The translations under genes and the position numbers were made by a program. Below the pieces are notes generated by a model. That model saw only the letters and a list, made by a program, of their open reading frames with translations. It ran no database searches and was not told the origin of the DNA. Positions 9,254 to 18,637 of a stretch of DNA of 52,025 nucleotides are shown here, in pieces; positions within the stretch are counted from its first letter, which is position 1, and every line of letters starts with the position of its first letter. The stretch covers positions 1-52,025 of the forward strand of contig CANJIS010000017.1 in the NCBI GenBank assembly GCA_947474565.1, in the 5' to 3' direction. The stretch is from Alphaproteobacteria bacterium. Lineage in GTDB: Bacteria > Pseudomonadota > Alphaproteobacteria > Micropepsales > Micropepsaceae.

Positions 9254-10075
9254 CTAGCTTTTCGAAAAAACGTCCAGCAGCCCCGGTGTCAGCATCAGCG
9301 GCGAGCCGCCATGTTTGGGGGCATAGAAATTGCCGCTGGGCTGCCAATTCATCACACTGGCAAGCAGGCTTTCAATATTGGCGGAAGACCCCTGCACCAC
9401 TTTGGTAAGCGCGGCGGTTTGCGTGAGGGACTGGGGCTGAGGCTCCGTCACGCGCACCGGCGCACTGGCGCCCGGCTGCTGCATGGCCCAATCATAAACT
9501 TCCCGCACGCTCTTGGCCGAACCATCGCCATGAAAGAAGACGGTCTTGTTCGACGCGGCAGCATTGGGCAACAGCGCGGCAGCGCTGGCATGGGGATTAT
9601 TCTCATTGGTGCGGATCAACTTGCAGGCTGCATCCGTCCCCAGGAAATGCGCGGCATACAGTTCGCCGCCACATACGCCACGGCCCAGCGCCGATTGCAT
9701 CGCGATCGCGGATTGCTTGGTGTACTCGCCCGCCATGTAAGCGGAAATCTGCGGATTCTTTTTCAGGTCCATGATGGCATGGCGGTCCTGATCGCTGCCG
9801 GCGCGATAGTGCCCCTGGCTGTCCACGCTGATGGCATTGGCCATCGAAGACAGGCCGTATTTGGCGCCATGGCTTTTCACCAGACCCAGCCAGGTCTGAT
9901 CGACAAACTGGAACAACCCGGCGGCGGACGATGTCGCCGATTGCGCCAAAGGCTTGAGGCTGGATTCCCGCATCGCGGTACCCAGCAGATAATGAAAATC
10001 AGAGCCGGTCTTGGCGGCGGCGTCTTTCAGCGCGCTGACAATGGCCGTGGCATCGGGGGCGGAACCGATCTGCAT
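9254..10075 (-). CDS. lytic transglycosylase (SLT domain) protein
   Basis: 273 residues. Residues ~10-160 resemble a soluble lytic transglycosylase domain with catalytic Glu in the motif MRESSLKP (E37) and the AAGLFQFVDQTWL loop. The region CGGELYAAHFLG continues the muramidase fold. No signal peptide is seen, so export may be by a non-Sec route or the protein may be delivered through a machine such as the flagellum; that is inference. The C-terminal 100 residues are Ala/Pro/Ser rich. A CtrA-like site overlaps the upstream region (10099-10113). Confidence 0.8.
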   Translation of the reverse strand: MQIGSAPDATAIVSALKDAAAKTGSDFHYLLGTAMRESSLKPLAQSATSSAAGLFQFVDQTWLGLVKSHGAKYGLSSMANAISVDSQGHYRAGSDQDRHAIMDLKKNPQISAYMAGEYTKQSAIAMQSALGRGVCGGELYAAHFLGTDAACKLIRTNENNPHASAAALLPNAAASNKTVFFHGDGSAKSVREVYDWAMQQPGASAPVRVTEPQPQSLTQTAALTKVVQGSSANIESLLASVMNWQPSGNFYAPKHGGSPLMLTPGLLDVFSKS

Positions 10076-10098
10076 AGGCAGACCATCCAGCCTTATGG

Positions 10099-10113
10099 TT
10101 AACCAGACCTTAC
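10099..10113. promoter_or_regulatory. CtrA-like half-conserved box
   Basis: TTAA at 10099-10102 and TTAC at 10110-10113, 7 bases apart, 24 bp upstream of the transglycosylase start. One of the eight consensus bases differs. It overlaps the last codons of the HIT gene. Confidence 0.3.
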
Positions 10114-10494
10114 CAAGCCAAGGCGCCGGGCTTTCCGGGCGGGATCATAAGCCTCCGCCTCGCCCCGGCCCCAGACCGGGTTCGGCCAGGCCGCATCGCC
10201 CGGAGCCCGCCCAATCACATGCATATGAAGCTGGGGCACCTGATTGCCCAAGGCGGCGATGTTCAACTTGGCCGCGCCCGCGCTCTTGATGATCCGCCCT
10301 GCCCGCGCCGTCTCTTCCATCAACGCGGCGCGTTCTTCCGCCGATAGGTCGGTGATTTCAGTGAGGCTGTCACGTCGGGGAACAAGAATGAGCCAGAAGT
10401 AACGGCTGTCATTCATCAGCAGCACCCGGCACAGCGGCCAGTCGCAGACGAACTCGGTATCGGCGGCCAAACGAGAATGAAGTTCAAAACTCAT
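10099..10494 (-). CDS. HIT family protein
   Basis: 131 residues of the histidine-triad superfamily of nucleotide hydrolases/transferases. The triad motif reads PQLHMHVIGR: the two C-terminal histidines, including the catalytic one, are kept, while the first position is Gln, as is common in alphaproteobacterial HIT proteins. The start overlaps the stop of thiO by ATGA (10491-10494), so the two genes are translationally coupled. The exact substrate, probably an adenylated compound or dinucleotide, is not known. Confidence 0.88.
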   Translation of the reverse strand: MSFELHSRLAADTEFVCDWPLCRVLLMNDSRYFWLILVPRRDSLTEITDLSAEERAALMEETARAGRIIKSAGAAKLNIAALGNQVPQLHMHVIGRAPGDAAWPNPVWGRGEAEAYDPARKARRLGLVRSG

Positions 10495-11564
10495 TTCAAC
10501 CTGCGCGGATCAAAGGCGGGAATGGGATTGGCCTTGCCCAACAACTGATCGGCAACCGCTTGCGCGATAGCGGGCGCGAACAGGATACCGTTGCGGAACT
10601 GCCCGCCAGCCAGCCAAAGCCCATCAACACGGGTCGGCCCCAACAGCGGCAAGCCATCTGGCGCGCGGGGACGAAGGCCTGCCCAATGATCCATCGTCTT
10701 CCAATCCCTGGTTGCGGGCAAAAGCGCTTCCACCCCGGCCCGCAATCCACGCGCCGCTTCCTGGGTGAGCCCGGTGTCGAAGCCCGCCACGTTCATGGTT
10801 GCGCCGACCAGCAACCGTCCGCCGCGCGGCACCACATAGACGCCATGGCCCCAGATCACCTGTTCGGGCAGCGCCTGCCCCTTCGGGGGGGCCAGGGCGA
10901 TCATTTCGCCTTTGACCGGCGTGATGGGGGCGATGCTGCTTTCCAGCAATCCGCTCCAGGCACCCGCCGCCAGCAGGAAGACATCGGCGTGATAGGGGCC
11001 GGCGGCGGTATGGGCCGTGACGGCCCGTCCGCCTTTGCGTTCGATGCGGCCGACCTCTGCGTTGGTGACCAGTTTGCCCCCCGCCTTCTCAAACGCGATG
11101 GCCAGCGCCACCCCTAGGGCCTTGGCATCCACCACCGCTTCCGCAGGCGACCACAAGGCCCCCGCCTGGGGACCCGTCACCAAGGGCGCCAGGGCGCGAA
11201 CCGCGGCTTCATCCAGCATGGACAGACCGGACTCGGTGGCCTTGCGGGATAGCCGCGCGTGGCCCGCCGCATCGGCCGCCAGGATCATCGCACCCCTGGC
11301 CGCGAACCCCACTTTTTGACCGCTCAGCGCCTCAACTTCTTTGGCAAAGTCTGGCCACAGAGCGTTGGAATTGCGTGCAAATTCAATTTCAGCGGCATGG
11401 GCATCCAGCAGCTCTGCTGTCACTGCAATCATTCCGGCGGCGGCGGCGGTAGCGCCCCCGCCCGGCTGGGCGCGCTCCAGCACTATGACCTCGGCCCCGG
11501 CCTGAACCAGCCGCAGACCCACGCCCAGCCCGGCCACGCCCCCACCGATGATCACGACTTTCAT
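10491..11564 (-). CDS. FAD-dependent amine oxidase, glycine oxidase (ThiO)-like
   Basis: 357 residues from the ATG at 11564. The N-terminal Rossmann FAD-binding signature IIGGGVAGLGVG (5-16) and the ERAQPGGGATAAAAGMIA segment are typical of the DAO family. The C-terminal GLRPRAPDGLPLLGP and GGQFRNGILFAP motifs place it with ThiO/glycine oxidases, which make the imine used for thiazole synthesis. No other thiamine genes are nearby, so a role as a general D-amino-acid or glycine oxidase is equally possible. It forms a two-gene operon with the HIT gene. Confidence 0.82.
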   Translation of the reverse strand: MKVVIIGGGVAGLGVGLRLVQAGAEVIVLERAQPGGGATAAAAGMIAVTAELLDAHAAEIEFARNSNALWPDFAKEVEALSGQKVGFAARGAMILAADAAGHARLSRKATESGLSMLDEAAVRALAPLVTGPQAGALWSPAEAVVDAKALGVALAIAFEKAGGKLVTNAEVGRIERKGGRAVTAHTAAGPYHADVFLLAAGAWSGLLESSIAPITPVKGEMIALAPPKGQALPEQVIWGHGVYVVPRGGRLLVGATMNVAGFDTGLTQEAARGLRAGVEALLPATRDWKTMDHWAGLRPRAPDGLPLLGPTRVDGLWLAGGQFRNGILFAPAIAQAVADQLLGKANPIPAFDPRRLK

Positions 11565-11645
11565 AATTGCCCTATAGCCGACCCTTGCGGCGGCTGTAAC
11601 CCGTGGCCATCTGGGACGTAGCATTCCAGAACAAAGGGACCGGTC

Positions 11646-12137
11646 ATGGAAAAGGCAACGTTCGGCGCGGGCTGCTTTTGGGGGGTGGAGGACTTCTTCC
11701 GCCAAGTCCCGGGCGTGGCGGAGGCGGTCAGCGGCTATGCCGGTGGCGCCAGCCAGGCCCCGACCTACAAACAAGTCTGCAACGGCGACACCAATCACGC
11801 CGAAGTGGTGGAGGTGACGTTCGACCCGGCCAAGGTGCCTTACGCCACCCTGGTCGATCTGTTCTTCAAGATGCACAACCCCACCACCCTCAACAGCCAG
11901 GGGCCGGACTTCGGCACCCAGTACCGCTCGGTGATCTTCACCCATGGCGAGGAGCAGGCGCGCGTCGCCCGCGAACGGTTGGAAGCGGCCAAGGTCTCAA
12001 GCCGCTGGAAGCAGCCCATCGTCACCCAGATCGAACCCGCCCCCACCTTCTGGAAGGCCGAGGACTATCACCAGCGCTATTTTGAAAAGCACGGTGGGCA
12101 TTGCCACGTCAGCTATGCGGAAGTGGCGAACAGCTAA
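11646..12137 (+). CDS. msrA: peptide methionine-S-sulfoxide reductase
   Basis: 163 residues. MsrA reduces methionine-S-sulfoxide in proteins with thioredoxin as donor. The active-site GCFWG motif lies at 9-13 with catalytic C10, followed by GYAGG and the conserved HAEVVEVTFDP and GTQYRS segments. A second Cys in GGHCHVSY near the C-terminus can act as the recycling cysteine. The start is the ATG 4 residues before the first conserved residues. It is transcribed divergently from thiO and converges with the CtaG gene across an intergenic repeat. Confidence 0.95.
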   Translation: MEKATFGAGCFWGVEDFFRQVPGVAEAVSGYAGGASQAPTYKQVCNGDTNHAEVVEVTFDPAKVPYATLVDLFFKMHNPTTLNSQGPDFGTQYRSVIFTHGEEQARVARERLEAAKVSSRWKQPIVTQIEPAPTFWKAEDYHQRYFEKHGGHCHVSYAEVANS

Positions 12138-12143
12138 CCCCAC

Positions 12144-12233
12144 TGTCATGCCCGCGAAAGCGGGCATCCAGCGCGCCCGCGTTTGCGGGCGCAAGTGACT
12201 CTTTGCTGGATGCCCGCTTGCGCGGGAATGACA
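12144..12233. repeat. intergenic palindromic repeat, family C
   Basis: A ~90-bp palindrome with ends TGTCAT and ATGACA and arms CCCGCGAAAGCGGGCATCCAGC and GCTGGATGCCCGC. A long hairpin forms just after the msrA stop, facing the CtaG stop. Same outer ends as the other four repeats in the window. Confidence 0.8.
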
Positions 12234-12235
12234 AT

Positions 12236-13132
12236 CTAGGCTTTGGCCCGCAACTTCTCCGCGCGCTCCTCATTCAGCCGCATATTCACCAGCACCACGA
12301 TCATGGCGGCGAAGCTGGTCAGTGTGCCGGGCAGCCAGATGATCAGTCCGCCATAATGCTGGTCGTTCAGGGCGGTCATGTCCATCACCCGGCCACAGAT
12401 GGTGTAGACGGGATAATAGTCGGTCATCGACAGCGACAGGATCGCCCCCAACACCATCTGGGGCAGTTCGATCACCAGGATCAGCGCGCCGCGTCCCAGG
12501 CTGGAAAGCCGGGCCGGCGGCTTGGGCCGTGGATCCAAAATCAGCGACCAGAACATCACGCCATTGATCGCCATACTCCAGTTCATCACCTCATAAAGAG
12601 GCTCATTCAGCATCACATAGGAATGAATGGACGGCAGCAGCCAGAAATAGAGCAGCCCCACAAACAGCATCGGCGCGATCACCGGATGCTGAAGAATATC
12701 CACCAGCTTGCGCACCGGCCGGGCGCTGACAATGGGCTTGAGGAAATCCGGCAGTCCGGCAAACACCACCTCGCCGCTCATGCCCATGGCGATGGCGAAA
12801 GCCCCGGCATGATGCAAAACGAAATGCGCCCAGCGATGCATGAAGAAGAGATGCTGGGCGTAGTAATCCATCCGGGTCTGCAGCACGACATAGAACGCGA
12901 TGACGCCCGCCACGAAACATATCTGCCGCCACAGCGGCGGCGGTGTGGCCACCCGTTTGAGCCCACGCGCGAACCAGGCCAGCGCCAGCGTGAGAACCAG
13001 AAATTCCGGCCAGTGAAATTCCCAGGGCAGAAAGACCGGCAGATGGGCGGGAAAGTAAGCCGAAATCAAATACAGCGTCGCGCCAACAATAAGCAGCGCG
13101 CCATAGCCAAACCATGGTCTTGCGGTATTCAT
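12236..13132 (-). CDS. cytochrome c oxidase assembly factor CtaG (Caa3_CtaG type)
   Basis: 298 residues from the ATG at 13132, with about seven transmembrane helices. The pattern HRWAHFVLHHAGAF in the first half and WSMAINGVMFWSLILDPRP in the second is characteristic of the caa3-type CtaG family, membrane proteins needed for copper insertion or assembly of cytochrome oxidase. The start overlaps the PaiB-like gene stop by ATGA, so the two are coupled. A Sco1-like gene lies on the other strand 670 bp away, consistent with a shared function in oxidase maturation. Confidence 0.85.
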   Translation of the reverse strand: MNTARPWFGYGALLIVGATLYLISAYFPAHLPVFLPWEFHWPEFLVLTLALAWFARGLKRVATPPPLWRQICFVAGVIAFYVVLQTRMDYYAQHLFFMHRWAHFVLHHAGAFAIAMGMSGEVVFAGLPDFLKPIVSARPVRKLVDILQHPVIAPMLFVGLLYFWLLPSIHSYVMLNEPLYEVMNWSMAINGVMFWSLILDPRPKPPARLSSLGRGALILVIELPQMVLGAILSLSMTDYYPVYTICGRVMDMTALNDQHYGGLIIWLPGTLTSFAAMIVVLVNMRLNEERAEKLRAKA

Positions 13133-13749
13133 TTGAGCAATGCCGCCAGGTCTTCGCGGCCTTCCGCGATCAGCGCCCGCCTGATGCCTTCGGCGTCGCC
13201 TTCGGGCCGGTTCTGGCTCAGCTTCCATTTGCCTTCGATGGAGGTGATGGCGATCTCCACGCCGACAATGGCGCGGATCAGACCGGCAATGTAATCGCCC
13301 GGCGCCTCATCAGGCGACCAGGGCTTGTCACAAAAATGCTCGTGTTCATGGCTGAGTTCGTCGACATGGGCGCGCACCCACTCCGCATCATCATGCAGGG
13401 TGATCGTGCCCCGCACATGCACCGCGATGTAATTCCATGTCGGCACGCCTTTGCCGGTCACCGCCTTGCTCGGATACCAGTTGGGGCTGGTGTAGAAATG
13501 CGGCCCCATGAACACCACCAGCGCCTCTGCCCCTTTGGCCAGCGTCTTCCACACCGGATTGGCGCGGGCGAAATGGCCGGCCAGGACTTCGCCCTTGGGC
13601 AAAAGCGTGTCACCCTTCAACAGAAAGGGAATGTGATTGGCTTCGGCAGTCCCATCACCCGTGGTGACAAGGGTGGCGAAGGCAATGTTGCGGATGGCCT
13701 CGCGCAACACCTCTGGCCTCTCTTCCCGGAAATGGCTGGGGGCGTACAT
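13129..13749 (-). CDS. FMN-binding PaiB-family protein
   Basis: 206 residues of the split-barrel flavin-binding PaiB family. The N-terminal MYAPSHFREE, the HIPFLL strand, and SPNWYPSK and VPTWNYIAVH are family hallmarks. PaiB of Bacillus is described as a negative regulator of protease and sporulation genes, but most members are simply FMN-binding proteins of unknown role. No DNA-binding domain is seen. It is co-transcribed with ctaG by a 4-bp overlap; the reason for the pairing is not clear. A divergent Sco1-like gene starts 57 bp away. Confidence 0.88.
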   Translation of the reverse strand: MYAPSHFREERPEVLREAIRNIAFATLVTTGDGTAEANHIPFLLKGDTLLPKGEVLAGHFARANPVWKTLAKGAEALVVFMGPHFYTSPNWYPSKAVTGKGVPTWNYIAVHVRGTITLHDDAEWVRAHVDELSHEHEHFCDKPWSPDEAPGDYIAGLIRAIVGVEIAITSIEGKWKLSQNRPEGDAEGIRRALIAEGREDLAALLK

Positions 13750-13806
13750 GAGTCCCAGTGTAAGCGCCTAGGCCCGGCCCGCGAAAGCGTGTTAAGCACG
13801 CGACAC

Positions 13807-14361
13807 ATGCGCACCGCCGCCGTCCTTTTTGCATTTCTGCTGCTTGCCGGCTGCGGCAAGTCCCCCGTCCACATGACCGATGTTTCGGGGGCCATGCCCA
13901 AGCTGGATTTCCGCCTGGTGCGGGCGGGCGATGGCAAGCCCGTCACGGGCGAAGATTATCGCGGCAAGGTGGTGGCGCTTTATTTCGGTTACACCAACTG
14001 CCCCGATGTCTGCCCCACCACCCTGGCCGACCTGACGCGGATGCTAAGCCACGTGAAAAGCCCCGATGTGCGGGTGCTGTTCGTCAGCGTTGATCCGGGC
14101 CGCGACAGCCCGGCGGCGCTGGCGCATTACGCGGCGGCGTTCTCACCCCAGATGGAAGGATTGCGCGGCGGCGAACAGGCGCTGGCCCAGATGGCGCGGC
14201 GCTATCGCGTCGCCTATTCAGTGGACCCTGCCCCGCCCTATACGGTGATGCATTCCAACGCGGTGTTTTTCTTTGACCGTGACGGCCGCGCGCGGCTGGT
14301 CACCACCGACACCAGCGACAGCGCGGCGATGGCCGAAGACGTGGAACGGTTGTTGAACTGA
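13807..14361 (+). CDS. Sco1/SenC-family copper chaperone lipoprotein
   Basis: 184 residues. A lipoprotein signal with lipobox LLAGC puts the lipid on C16. The thioredoxin-fold domain carries the copper motif CPDVC (C65, C69) in GYTNCPDVCPTT and the third ligand His in YTVMHSN. Sco proteins deliver copper to the CuA site of cytochrome oxidase. The start ATG is chosen because it gives the lipoprotein signal; in-frame sequence upstream is antisense to paiB. The neighbouring CtaG supports an oxidase-assembly role, though no oxidase subunit genes are in the window. Confidence 0.92.
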   Translation: MRTAAVLFAFLLLAGCGKSPVHMTDVSGAMPKLDFRLVRAGDGKPVTGEDYRGKVVALYFGYTNCPDVCPTTLADLTRMLSHVKSPDVRVLFVSVDPGRDSPAALAHYAAAFSPQMEGLRGGEQALAQMARRYRVAYSVDPAPPYTVMHSNAVFFFDRDGRARLVTTDTSDSAAMAEDVERLLN

Positions 14362-14362
14362 C

Positions 14363-14499
14363 TGTCATTCCCGGCCGAGCAAAACAACGTTTTGCGAGGG
14401 GAAGGGAACCCAGGCGTTTAAACCTGCTGGACCGGTGCTTGTTGAAACGCCTGGGTCCCCTTCCCTCGACGCGCTGCGCGCGTCTCGCCGGGGATGACA
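14363..14499. repeat. intergenic palindromic repeat, family A copy 1
   Basis: A 137-bp element between the convergent sco1 and lpd genes, starting with TGTCATTCCCGGCCGAG and ending GGGGATGACA. It contains long arms reading GAAGGGAACCCAGGCG and CGCCTGGGTCCCCTTCC. It is almost the same sequence as the element at 35260-35403. Confidence 0.9.
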
Positions 14500-14505
14500 G
14501 GCGGT

Positions 14506-15912
14506 TCAGATATGCAGCGCCGCGCCATCGGCTGCCAGCACCGCTTCATGCATCATTTCCGACAAGGTCGGATGCGGGAAGATGGTGTGGGACAGTTCCT
14601 GGTCGGTCAGTTCGCCGGTCTTGGCGATGACATAACCCTGAATCAGTTCGGTGACTTCCGCGCCGATCATGTGCGCACCCAGCAATTCGCCGGTGGTGGC
14701 GTCGAACACAGTCTTGATCAGGCCTTCGGCTTCGCCCAGTGCAATCGCCTTGCCGTTGCCGATAAAGGGGAAACGCCCGACCTTGATCTTGCGGCCGCTT
14801 TCCTTGGCCTTGGCTTCGGTCATGCCCACGCTGGCAACCTGCGGCCAGCAATAGGTGCAGCCCGCCACGTTTGACGGCTCCAGCGGATGAACGCCTTTCA
14901 CGCCGGCAATCTTCTCCGCCACGATCACGCCTTCATGCATCGCCTTGTGCGCCAGCCAGGGCGCGCCGACCAGATCGCCGATCGCCCACACGCCCGGCAC
15001 GCCGGTCTCGCCATACTTGCCCGCGACCACATGGGTGCGGTCCACTTTGATGCCGGCTTCTTCCAGGCCGATATTCTCGACATTGCCGACAATGCCCATC
15101 GCCAGGATCACGCGGTCCACGGTGATGTCTTCGGTCTTGCCGTCCTTGCCCTTGACCGTCGCGGTCACATTGTCCGCGCCCTTCTTCAGCGCGGTGACGG
15201 TGGAGCCGGTCTTCAGCTTCATGCCCTGCTTGGTGAAGGCCTTGGCCGCCAGGGTGGAGATTTCTTCGTCTTCCACCGGGAGCACACGGTCCATCACTTC
15301 GACCACCGTCACGTCCGAACCGAGCGTGCGATAGAAGCTGGCGAATTCAATGCCGATAGCGCCCGAACCCACCACCAGAAGCGATTTGGGGAAGGACGGC
15401 GGCACCATGGCTTCACGATAGGTCCAGACCAGAAGCCCATCCGGCTCCAGCCCCGGCAGCGTGCGGGCGCGTGCGCCCGTCGCCAGCACGATATTCTTGG
15501 AGGTGTATTCGGTGACCTTGCCGTTATCGGTGACGGCCAGCTTGCCGCCCGCCTTGCCCACCAGCTTAGCGCTGCCCGGGATCACGGTGATCTTGTGCTT
15601 CTTCATCAGGAAGCCGACGCCGCTGGAAAGCTGCTGCGACACGCCGCGCGAGCGTTCCACGATCTTCTTGATGTCGAATTTGAAATTGTCGGCCGACATG
15701 CCGTATTCGCCCAGCCGGTGCATCAGGTGCCAGATTTCGCTGGAACGCAGCAAGGCCTTGGTGGGAATGCAGCCCCAGTTCAGGCAGATGCCGCCCAGCC
15801 GGTCACGCTCCACGACAGCAGTCTTCAAACCCAGTTGGGCCGCGCGGATGGCGCAGACATAACCACCCGGGCCGCCGCCCACCACAATCACGTCAAACGA
15901 TGTATCAGCCAT
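14506..15912 (-). CDS. lpdA: dihydrolipoyl dehydrogenase (E3)
   Basis: 468 residues, normal for E3. It reoxidises dihydrolipoamide of the pyruvate (and perhaps other 2-oxoacid) dehydrogenase complexes with NAD. FAD-binding VGGGPGGYVCAIRAAQ lies at the N-terminus, the redox disulfide is C43-C48 (GGICLNWGCIP), a second Rossmann motif is GSGAIGIEFASFY, and the catalytic pair HPHPTLSE is near the end. It is the last gene of the pdh operon, 25 bp after pdhC, so this copy is dedicated to pyruvate dehydrogenase. Confidence 0.96.
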   Translation of the reverse strand: MADTSFDVIVVGGGPGGYVCAIRAAQLGLKTAVVERDRLGGICLNWGCIPTKALLRSSEIWHLMHRLGEYGMSADNFKFDIKKIVERSRGVSQQLSSGVGFLMKKHKITVIPGSAKLVGKAGGKLAVTDNGKVTEYTSKNIVLATGARARTLPGLEPDGLLVWTYREAMVPPSFPKSLLVVGSGAIGIEFASFYRTLGSDVTVVEVMDRVLPVEDEEISTLAAKAFTKQGMKLKTGSTVTALKKGADNVTATVKGKDGKTEDITVDRVILAMGIVGNVENIGLEEAGIKVDRTHVVAGKYGETGVPGVWAIGDLVGAPWLAHKAMHEGVIVAEKIAGVKGVHPLEPSNVAGCTYCWPQVASVGMTEAKAKESGRKIKVGRFPFIGNGKAIALGEAEGLIKTVFDATTGELLGAHMIGAEVTELIQGYVIAKTGELTDQELSHTIFPHPTLSEMMHEAVLAADGAALHI

Positions 15913-15937
15913 TGACCTGTTTTCTTAGAAGTGGGGG

Positions 15938-17257
15938 TCAGAGCAGCATCGAGGCTGGCGCCTCGATGAATTGCTTGAAGGTCTGGAGGAACTTGGCGCC
16001 GGTGGCGCCGTCCACCACGCGGTGATCGCAGGACATGGTCACCGTCATCACGGTGGCGACTTCGATCTTGCCGTTCACCACCACAGCCCGCTCCTCGCCC
16101 GCGCCCACCGCGATGATGCAGGACTGGGGCGGGTTGATGATCGAGGTGAAGGACTTGATGCCGAACATGCCGAGATTGGAAACCGAGAAGCCGCCGCCTT
16201 CATATTCCGAAGGCTTGAGCTTCTTGTCGCGGGCACGGCCAGCCAGATCCTTGGCGGCGTTGGAAATCTCCACCAGGCCCTTGGTCTGGGCGTCAAAGAT
16301 GATCGGCGTGATCAGACCGCCCGGGATGGCCACAGCGATGCCGACATCGGCGCTCTTGTGGCGAAGGATCGCGGTTTCGGTCCAGCTGGCATTGACGTCG
16401 GGATGCTTGATCAGCGCCATGGCCGAAGCCTTGAGCACAAAGTCGTTCACCGACAGCTTGTAGGCCGGCACCTTGTCTTTGCCCTTCGGCGCGGCGGCAT
16501 TCAGCGCCTCACGGGTCGCCATCAGCGCCGTGAGATTGCAATCCACCGTCAGGTAATAATGCGGGATCAGCGCCTTGGCCGCGGTCAGGCGCTTGGCGAT
16601 GGCCTTGCGCATGGAGTCGTGCGGCACTTCTTCGTAGGAGCCTTCCTTATAAAACAGCTTGGCGTCCGGCAGCGTGGCGAAACCAGACTGCGCACTAGCA
16701 GCAGAACCCGCAGCGGCGGCCTTCGTGCCGGGCTTGGCGTTCTCAACGTCCGACTTGACGATACGGCCATACGGACCCGAACCGGTCAGCGCGGAAATGT
16801 CGACGCCCTTCTGGGCGGCGATGCGGCGGGCCAGCGGCGAAGCAAACACGCGCTTGCCATCATTCGCGGGAGGCTTTGTTTGTTGGGCGCCTCCGGCGCC
16901 TGGTGCAGCAGCAGCCGGAGCGGCGGCAGCAGGCGCAGCAGCCGGAGCCACGGCCTTCACCGCATCCTTGATGCTGCTCATGGCGGCGGGAATATTCACA
17001 TCGCCCAGCTTCTCGCCATCGGCAAGCAGCACGGCGATGGGGGCATTGACCTTCACGGCGTCGCCACCGGCCGGGACCAGCAGCTTGCCGATGCGGCCTT
17101 CATCCACGGCTTCGAATTCCATGGTGGCCTTGTCGGTTTCGATTTCGGCCAGAATGGTGCCGGATTTGACGACATCGCCTTCCTTGACCAGCCACTTGGC
17201 CAGCTTGCCCTCTTCCATGGTGGGCGACAGTGCAGGCATCAGGATGTTGGTTGCCAC
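15938..17257 (-). CDS. pdhC: pyruvate dehydrogenase E2, dihydrolipoamide acetyltransferase
   Basis: 439 residues. Domains in order: a lipoyl domain (1-80) with the lipoylated Lys in [11 protein letters not shown], an Ala/Pro-rich linker, a peripheral subunit-binding domain ([22 protein letters not shown], split at ~135-165), a second Ala-rich linker and the catalytic acyltransferase domain with [14 protein letters not shown] near the C-terminus. Its lipoyl domain is nearly identical at DNA level to that of pdhB. It begins 3 bp after the pdhB stop, and lpdA follows. Confidence 0.95.
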   Translation of the reverse strand: MATNILMPALSPTMEEGKLAKWLVKEGDVVKSGTILAEIETDKATMEFEAVDEGRIGKLLVPAGGDAVKVNAPIAVLLADGEKLGDVNIPAAMSSIKDAVKAVAPAAAPAAAAPAAAAPGAGGAQQTKPPANDGKRVFASPLARRIAAQKGVDISALTGSGPYGRIVKSDVENAKPGTKAAAAGSAASAQSGFATLPDAKLFYKEGSYEEVPHDSMRKAIAKRLTAAKALIPHYYLTVDCNLTALMATREALNAAAPKGKDKVPAYKLSVNDFVLKASAMALIKHPDVNASWTETAILRHKSADVGIAVAIPGGLITPIIFDAQTKGLVEISNAAKDLAGRARDKKLKPSEYEGGGFSVSNLGMFGIKSFTSIINPPQSCIIAVGAGEERAVVVNGKIEVATVMTVTMSCDHRVVDGATGAKFLQTFKQFIEAPASMLL

Positions 17258-17260
17258 GAT

Positions 17261-18637
17261 CTAGCTCCGGTAGCAGACGGCTTTGACCGCTGCGATCACA
17301 TCATCCACGGAAGCCAGCGCCGCCTTTTCGAGATTGTTGGCGTACGGCATGGGCACGTCCTTGCCGGTGACTTTTCCGGGAGGCGCGTCGAGATAATCGA
17401 AGGCCTGCGCCACCACCTGGCTTGCCACTTCGGTGCCAGGGGAGCCGAACGGCCAGCAATTTTCCACGGTCACGATGCGGTTTGTCTTCTTCACCGAGGC
17501 GATCACGGTATCAATATCCAGCGGACGCAGGGTGCGCAGGTCGATGATTTCGCAGGAGATGCCTTCGGCCTCCAGCTTCTCCACCGCTTCCAGCGTCAGG
17601 CCAACGCCCAGCGAATAGGACACGATCGTGACGTCCTTGCCTTCCTTGACCACCCGCGCCTTGCCGATGGGCAGCACGAAATCATCCATCTTCGGCACGT
17701 CGAAGGTGCGGCCGTAAACGATTTCATGTTCCAGGAAGATGACCGGATTGGGATCGCGGATCGCGGCCTTGAGCAGACCCTTGGCGTCGGCGGCGAAATA
17801 CGGCGCGATCACTTTCAGGCCCGGCACTGAAGAATACCAGTTGGCATAATCCTGGCTGTGCTGGGCGCCGACGCGGGCGGCCGCACCATTGGGGCCGCGG
17901 AACACGATGGGGCAGCTCATCTGGCCGCCCGACATGTAACGGGTCTTGGCGGCAGAGTTGATGATCTGGTCCATCGCCTGCATGGCGAAGTTCCAGGTCA
18001 TGAATTCAACGATGGGCTTCAAGCCATCAAACGCGGCACCGATGCCGATACCGGCAAAGCCATGTTCGGTGATCGGGGTGTCGATCACCCGCTTGTCGCC
18101 GAATTCTTCCAGCAGGCCCTGGCTGATCTTGTAAGCGCCCTGATACTGGGCGACTTCCTCGCCCATCAGGAACACGTCGGGGTCGCGGCGCATTTCTTCG
18201 GCCATGGCGTCGCGCAGCGCGATACGCACCGTGGTCGGAACCATCTCGGTGCCGGCCGGCAGCGAAGGATCGTTGGCGATTTCAACTGCGGGCGCGGCGA
18301 CAGCGGCTGTCGGCGCAGCGGCAGGCGTTTCCGTCTTCGGCGCTTCCGCTTTCGCGGCGGGCGCAGCAGACGTCACGGCGGCGGAAGCATCTTCGCCATC
18401 GGCCAGCAAGGTGGCGATGGGCGCATTGACCTTCACCCCTTCGCTGCCCGCAGCCACCAGAAGCTTGCCGATGCGGCCTTCGTCCACCGCTTCGAATTCC
18501 ATGGTGGCCTTGTCGGTTTCAATTTCGGCCAGGATGGTGCCGGATTTGACGACATCGCCTTCCTTGACCAGCCAGCGGGCAAGCTTGCCCTCTTCCATGG
18601 TGGGCGACAGTGCAGGCATCAGAATTTGCGTAGCCAT
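17261..18637 (-). CDS. pdhB: pyruvate dehydrogenase E1 beta with N-terminal lipoyl domain
   Basis: 458 residues, longer than standalone E1 beta (~330) because of an N-terminal lipoyl domain (1-80, [11 protein letters not shown]) and an Ala/Pro-rich linker (~85-125). The E1-beta body runs from ~135 ([14 protein letters not shown]). This architecture is typical of alphaproteobacteria (Sinorhizobium, Zymomonas type). With PdhA it decarboxylates pyruvate using thiamine diphosphate. The ATG overlaps the pdhA stop (TAATG), giving translational coupling. Confidence 0.95.
   Translation of the reverse strand: MATQILMPALSPTMEEGKLARWLVKEGDVVKSGTILAEIETDKATMEFEAVDEGRIGKLLVAAGSEGVKVNAPIATLLADGEDASAAVTSAAPAAKAEAPKTETPAAAPTAAVAAPAVEIANDPSLPAGTEMVPTTVRIALRDAMAEEMRRDPDVFLMGEEVAQYQGAYKISQGLLEEFGDKRVIDTPITEHGFAGIGIGAAFDGLKPIVEFMTWNFAMQAMDQIINSAAKTRYMSGGQMSCPIVFRGPNGAAARVGAQHSQDYANWYSSVPGLKVIAPYFAADAKGLLKAAIRDPNPVIFLEHEIVYGRTFDVPKMDDFVLPIGKARVVKEGKDVTIVSYSLGVGLTLEAVEKLEAEGISCEIIDLRTLRPLDIDTVIASVKKTNRIVTVENCWPFGSPGTEVASQVVAQAFDYLDAPPGKVTGKDVPMPYANNLEKAALASVDDVIAAVKAVCYRS

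Noticed and set aside
15971-17830. A 619-residue plus-strand frame across pdhC and pdhB
   Set aside because: It is antisense to strongly conserved genes and is a His/Gly/Arg-rich product typical of GC-rich shadow frames.
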